Of a stretch of 38,713 nucleotides of DNA, positions 35,430 through 38,713 are shown piece after piece; the stretch's first letter is position 1, and every line of letters starts with the position of its first letter. Source of the DNA: Desulfurococcales archaeon (GTDB taxonomy: Archaea; Thermoproteota; Thermoprotei_A; Sulfolobales; Desulfurococcaceae). The stretch covers positions 1 to 38,713 of the forward strand of contig JAMOPC010000361.1 in the NCBI GenBank assembly GCA_027064845.1, in the 5' to 3' direction. A program made the translations under genes and the position numbers. The notes below the pieces were generated by a model. It worked only from the letters and a program-made list of their open reading frames with translations, ran no database searches and had not been told where the DNA came from.

Positions 35430-35627
35430 GTGAGCGAGAAGAAAACAGCCAAGGAGATAATTCTCGAAGTATTAAAGAAGGAGAAGAGACCACTAACTCC
35501 TAAGGAGATCCAGAAGCTTACCGGGCTAAACTACAATACTATCCGTGGAAGACTCCAAGACCTTAAGAAAGCTGGCTTGGTTGTTAGAACTGATAAGGGA
35601 TGGATCTATAAGGAATACGCCAAGTAA
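35430..35627 (+). CDS. Small winged-helix DNA-binding protein
   Basis: 65 residues, almost entirely one winged helix: AKEIILEVLKKEKRPLTPKEIQKLTGL, NYNTIRGRLQDLKKAGLV (recognition helix), VRTDKGWIYK (wing). It would bind DNA as a dimer, or act as an adaptor. The GTG start is supported by a purine-rich GGTGGGGGAT at 35416-35425. It is divergent from the potassium channel gene and convergent with the pilus platform gene, and may regulate either. No ligand or metal site is visible. Confidence 0.75.
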   Translation: MSEKKTAKEIILEVLKKEKRPLTPKEIQKLTGLNYNTIRGRLQDLKKAGLVVRTDKGWIYKEYAK

Positions 35628-35661
35628 GACAGTAATAAGTGGATTGTGATGAATTAAAACC

Positions 35662-35667
35662 TTTTTT
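35662..35667 (+). terminator. T-tract terminator after small winged-helix gene
   Basis: Six Ts about 35 bases downstream of the stop, between convergent genes. Confidence 0.35.
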
Positions 35668-35707
35668 CCACACTATTCCTACAAAATTCCTCATAGCTAA
35701 ACGTATC

Positions 35708-37408
35708 TTATGTTATGCTTGAGAGTGATGGTCCGAGAATTGTTCCTATGAAGTAATTTGTTACATACGTGCTAACATACATTCCGAGACCTGTTAGTAA
35801 TAACATTACTCCTAAGTAGTAGAAAACAGCATATCTCGAGCCAGGATTTACTGCTGTTAAAGTAATAGTGTTTGCAAAAGTGATTATTACGAGCATAATG
35901 TTTGTTAGAAGTGATACATCCTCTTCTCTAATATTGAAGAATTTGAATAGATCAGCAAATTCTGGTGGGACTTGGACAGCGAAGTGAGTTATTATACTTG
36001 AGAATATAGTCACGAAATTTGTGATAAGCATTAATATCAATATTGTCGCTATGTGCATTATGTAAAGTGTTGCCTCGAACGTTTTGAAGACCTGTGCATA
36101 GTTAATTCTTAATCTATAAAGCTCGTTTATGTGGTTTGAAAGCATTGCACCCGCTTCTCTAGTATTTCCACCAGCTTCTATAGTGTCAATGAATATGTGA
36201 CTACTCCTTGAGATGAATTCACTACAAGATTCTTCAGCGAAATATTTCCACGCAATCCTTGGATCAATCCTATTAACAAGTCTTACATAAAATCTTCTTA
36301 AGAGATTCTTTAATTTACCTAGCTCAGCTATAAGTAGAGGCTTTAATGCCTCAATCAGGCTTGGGACAACGCTTAAGTGTTCACCATAGCTTCTAATAAA
36401 GGCTGGGAAAAACATATCGTATTCATTTATTCTTCCTTCATGGATCTTTATAAGTATACCTATAGGTAACATGACTAGTCCGGAGAATATTAAGTACTTT
36501 GAAACTTCTTCAACGTCTAAGATCTTCATCGTATAAGATAAATAGACTATTACAAAAGCAAAGACAAGAGACGACAATATTCCTCCAATACTTATGATCC
36601 TTACAATTAATGGTTTATGTTGGGGTTTGGCTTCGAATAAGGGTTTTCTCACAAATGCTCTCAATAAGATGGCCATTCCTGATAACGTGACTCCAGTAGC
36701 TATCATTGATGTAACCATCATCTTCTGTATTCCACCAAAGATCATGCCTAAGAGGATGAGATTAGCTTGCATAAAGACTAATGCTCCCAAGAGGGTAACA
36801 TATATTCCCAGAACAACTCTGAGCGACTCGATTAGTCTATTATATGCAGATAAGTATTCACTAAACAATGTATTATACTCAATTCTCAAGTATTCTTTTA
36901 TATCACCACCTGTAGCGACAATGGCTGATAGTCTCTGTAAAAACATTTCATCAACCTTATACTTTACTTCACGCGATACAAGTCTTAGTGCTTCCGGAGC
37001 ACTGTATCCCCATTGCCCTATCAGTCCTTGAAGCTTCTTAAACAAGTTTTGATAGTACTTGCTGTAGAGGGGAGTTTCACCAATGTATTTAAACATGAGT
37101 GTTAGAGGAGGATTTCCCGTGACAAGACATCTTAAGTGTATTAGGATAAAAGTTAGATCGTCTGGGACGGGGATTATTCCAAGCCTCTTGATTGCCTTAT
37201 AATAATAGATGAAAAGAAATGAGACAAAAATAACAGTAACTCCTACAATTATGGCGGGATAGAATGGCAAGTATTTTGAGGCGAGATATACAACAATAGT
37301 ATCAAAGATTACAACAGCTATAGTTACCCATTTATGAGTAATTGCTCTCTCAATAAAGGGGTGGATAAGTTCTTTTACTCTATTAATACTTCTTACCCTA
37401 CTAGGCAT
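35708..37408 (-). CDS. FlaJ/TadC-type pilus assembly platform protein (full length)
   Basis: 566 residues with two T2SSF segments (about 115-180 and 345-430) and about nine helices, the archaeal FlaJ layout. It includes GNPPLTLMFKYIGETP in the first, and FIDTIEAGGNTREAGAMLSNHI in the second, where the Gly-Gly turn is a family hallmark. ATG with GAAGGTG six bases upstream. It lies 16 bases downstream of the ATPase gene, so the two form the core of a second pilus-like machine, distinct from the platform at the start of this window. No pilin gene adjoins it, so the free-standing pilin gene further left might supply it. Confidence 0.88.
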   Translation of the reverse strand: MPSRVRSINRVKELIHPFIERAITHKWVTIAVVIFDTIVVYLASKYLPFYPAIIVGVTVIFVSFLFIYYYKAIKRLGIIPVPDDLTFILIHLRCLVTGNPPLTLMFKYIGETPLYSKYYQNLFKKLQGLIGQWGYSAPEALRLVSREVKYKVDEMFLQRLSAIVATGGDIKEYLRIEYNTLFSEYLSAYNRLIESLRVVLGIYVTLLGALVFMQANLILLGMIFGGIQKMMVTSMIATGVTLSGMAILLRAFVRKPLFEAKPQHKPLIVRIISIGGILSSLVFAFVIVYLSYTMKILDVEEVSKYLIFSGLVMLPIGILIKIHEGRINEYDMFFPAFIRSYGEHLSVVPSLIEALKPLLIAELGKLKNLLRRFYVRLVNRIDPRIAWKYFAEESCSEFISRSSHIFIDTIEAGGNTREAGAMLSNHINELYRLRINYAQVFKTFEATLYIMHIATILILMLITNFVTIFSSIITHFAVQVPPEFADLFKFFNIREEDVSLLTNIMLVIITFANTITLTAVNPGSRYAVFYYLGVMLLLTGLGMYVSTYVTNYFIGTILGPSLSSIT

Positions 37409-37424
37409 TTTTGCACCTTCAGAT

Positions 37425-38713
37425 TTATGTTAATAGATCTCCTCGTAGAAGCCTCTTGTATGCCTCTTCTAGTCCTAATTCATATGTTTTCACAATTGCT
37501 TTGTATACATCATAGTAGTTAACAATATTTTTATCCGCTAGGGCTCGCAAGAACTTTGCTCTGAGATCCAGCTCCTCATATATCAGCTTTATATTCTTCC
37601 TAGAAATACCTCTCATCACAGCTATCTTTTCCTCCAGTAGATAACTAGCTCCCCTACCAGCAAATCTATGAGTATCAGTTGTGGGGTCCCAAGTGAAGAC
37701 TGGAACAGCCGCTATGGAATCCGTAGTCGGGTCATAACCTATAATCTCATAGACAGAAATCATCCTACGCACAAGTAATCCAGTCTTACTATAAACAGAT
37801 GATTGGAACCATGCAATATTCAAGTTATCAAGATTAGTCTTAGGCACTTGGATCGGATAATTCGTAAGCCTCTGCAAAAGCCTCTCAAGATTAGCAGCAT
37901 GAAAAGTAGCCATAACAGGGTGACCAGTATTGTGTAGTGCTACTGGAATGTCTCCGCCTATAAATAGTTCGGTTTCAGGTACAGAAACATCGTATACATA
38001 GCCATGGTATTTCTCTTTTCTCACGTCTATTATTTCTAAAAACGCTATATCGCTCTCTAAGATAATTTTCAACCTATTAAGGATCTCTTTAGAATCTTCA
38101 TCAAGTGTTTCTATATATCTTTCTATAAATGCTATAATTTTCCTAGCTGTTTTTCTCGAAATATATCTTTGCTTTCCACTCCTATACCTACGTACAACAT
38201 AAGTTAATTCGAATGGCAGCTTTGAATCTAGATCATTTGACTCCAGTATACGTATTATTGGTTTTAACGGGATCCTATCACTCCAAGATCTTATTCTACG
38301 TTTATTGAATAACCTAATATGTATATCATAGTATTTCCCATATTTTTTATCACGTATTACAAACATTTTTGACTCAAAACCAGCTAGCCTAGCCAACCAT
38401 ACTAATTGTTTTGCCAAATACTTGTTCTTAGTAGTATACACTACGATTCCTTCACGAATACTTGTTCTCCTAGCATCAGCTAGATATCCCTTAAAGAACT
38501 CTTCTATAACGTCACTGGGAGAGTTCCATAGAATCGAAGGTATGTGTTTTTCTTCAAGTTTCGAGCCAATAAGTGATGCAATAGTGTATGCTAGAGGTGC
38601 ATTATAGACTCTAATTATGTCGTAGCTTTTCCTATTTCTAATTGATACATTGGCTCCTAGTTCTTTAGCAATATTTACTACTTTTTCTATTATCCATTGC
38701 TCGTTCTTACCCA
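37425..38713 (-). CDS. GspE/FlaI-type secretion ATPase split by an intein (5' partial)
   Basis: Motor ATPase for pilus assembly, reading in from the right window edge with no stop. Only the C-extein of about 167 residues is here: TGHPVMATFHAANLERLLQRLT is the conserved His-box helix region of FlaI/GspE ATPases, followed by IAWFQSSVY, LLVRRMISVYEIIGYD and a helical tail. The upstream residues belong to an intein, which ends VALHN directly before the Thr of TGHPV. Walker A and B lie outside the window. A reading that starts at an internal GTG (38441) would be an artefact, because the frame is open through to the edge. The adjoining FlaJ gene is the natural partner. Confidence 0.88.
   Translation of the reverse strand, partial: GKNEQWIIEKVVNIAKELGANVSIRNRKSYDIIRVYNAPLAYTIASLIGSKLEEKHIPSILWNSPSDVIEEFFKGYLADARRTSIREGIVVYTTKNKYLAKQLVWLARLAGFESKMFVIRDKKYGKYYDIHIRLFNKRRIRSWSDRIPLKPIIRILESNDLDSKLPFELTYVVRRYRSGKQRYISRKTARKIIAFIERYIETLDEDSKEILNRLKIILESDIAFLEIIDVRKEKYHGYVYDVSVPETELFIGGDIPVALHNTGHPVMATFHAANLERLLQRLTNYPIQVPKTNLDNLNIAWFQSSVYSKTGLLVRRMISVYEIIGYDPTTDSIAAVPVFTWDPTTDTHRFAGRGASYLLEEKIAVMRGISRKNIKLIYEELDLRAKFLRALADKNIVNYYDVYKAIVKTYELGLEEAYKRLLRGDLLT
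37929..38713 (-). other. Intein with LAGLIDADG endonuclease (C-terminal part)
   Basis: Read on the minus strand: block D (KHIPSILWNSPSD), block E LAGLIDADG-like FFKGYLADA (about 38498-38472, with the catalytic Asp kept and the final Gly replaced by Ala), block H-like LAKQLVWLARLAGFES, block F YVYDVSVPETELFIGGD, and block G VALHN. The last residue is Asn and the next residue is Thr, the proper splice pair. Splicing joins the extein just before the TGHPV motif of the ATPase. The first LAGLIDADG motif and the N-terminal splice site lie outside the window. All catalytic residues that can be seen are present, so it should be able to splice. Confidence 0.85.

Noticed and set aside
37425..38441. A free-standing 338-residue protein starting at the GTG at 38441
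   Set aside because: The frame continues without a stop to the window edge with clear endonuclease blocks D and E, so this GTG lies inside the intein of the ATPase.
1..38713. CRISPR arrays, rRNA and tRNA genes
   Set aside because: No regularly spaced direct repeats and no cloverleaf or rRNA core motifs were seen on either strand; intergenic spaces are mostly AT-rich and short.

Overview
The window looks like part of the chromosome of a hyperthermophilic, AT-rich crenarchaeon of the Desulfurococcales type. A Staphylothermus-like organism is my best guess, by inference only. The signs are archaellum/type IV pilus genes of archaeal type, class III signal peptides, GGTG(A) ribosome binding sites often followed by TTG or GTG starts, TATA-type promoters close to start codons, an intein in a secretion ATPase, and many secreted Asn/Thr-rich proteins with a membrane tail. 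No rRNA, tRNA or CRISPR array was found. Almost everything encoded here concerns the cell surface.

Layout. (1) 1-6127: a tightly overlapping operon with a partial FlaJ/TadC-type platform protein and five proteins that each have one N-terminal hydrophobic helix (pilin or pseudopilin-like), the last with a large adhesin-like head. (2) 6288-9390: a PMT-family protein O-glycosyltransferase, a type IV pilin on the minus strand, and a surface von Willebrand factor A protein. (3) 9440-12369 on the minus strand: a three-gene operon coding for a secreted helical protein, a membrane-spanning winged-helix regulator, and a membrane-anchored caspase/CHAT-like protein with a visible His/Cys pair. (4) 12606-19315: a giant subtilisin-family surface protease and an 828-residue secreted protein with two calcium-loop motifs. 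(5) 19505-21950: a beta-helix protein and a beta-propeller-like protein, both membrane anchored. (6) 22030-31481: a surface glycosylation cluster with two GT-C-like membrane enzymes, a flippase, two GT2 enzymes and a GT4 enzyme; a Thr-rich mucin-like protein lies in the middle of it. (7) 31963-33681: a surface protein with two CBM9/DOMON-like domains. (8) 33830-34036: a GC-rich, highly structured stretch that looks like a solo noncoding RNA, possibly the orphan 3' end (omega-RNA) of a TnpB element. (9) 34223-35627: a RCK-type potassium channel and a small winged-helix protein. (10) 35708-38713, minus strand: a second FlaJ/TadC-type protein and its GspE/FlaI-type ATPase, which is split by an intein and runs off the window.

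How the genes fit together (inference): two pilus-like machines export or assemble surface structures. The flippase and glycosyltransferases decorate surface proteins, including the Thr-rich stalk and the PMT targets. Three otherwise unrelated secreted proteins (vWA protein, subtilase, CBM9-like protein) end in the same short motif, VGGE followed by a membrane helix and a basic tail, which suggests a common anchoring or sorting signal. The most novel-looking unit is the secreted protein / transmembrane regulator / caspase-like operon beside the protease and the vWA protein.
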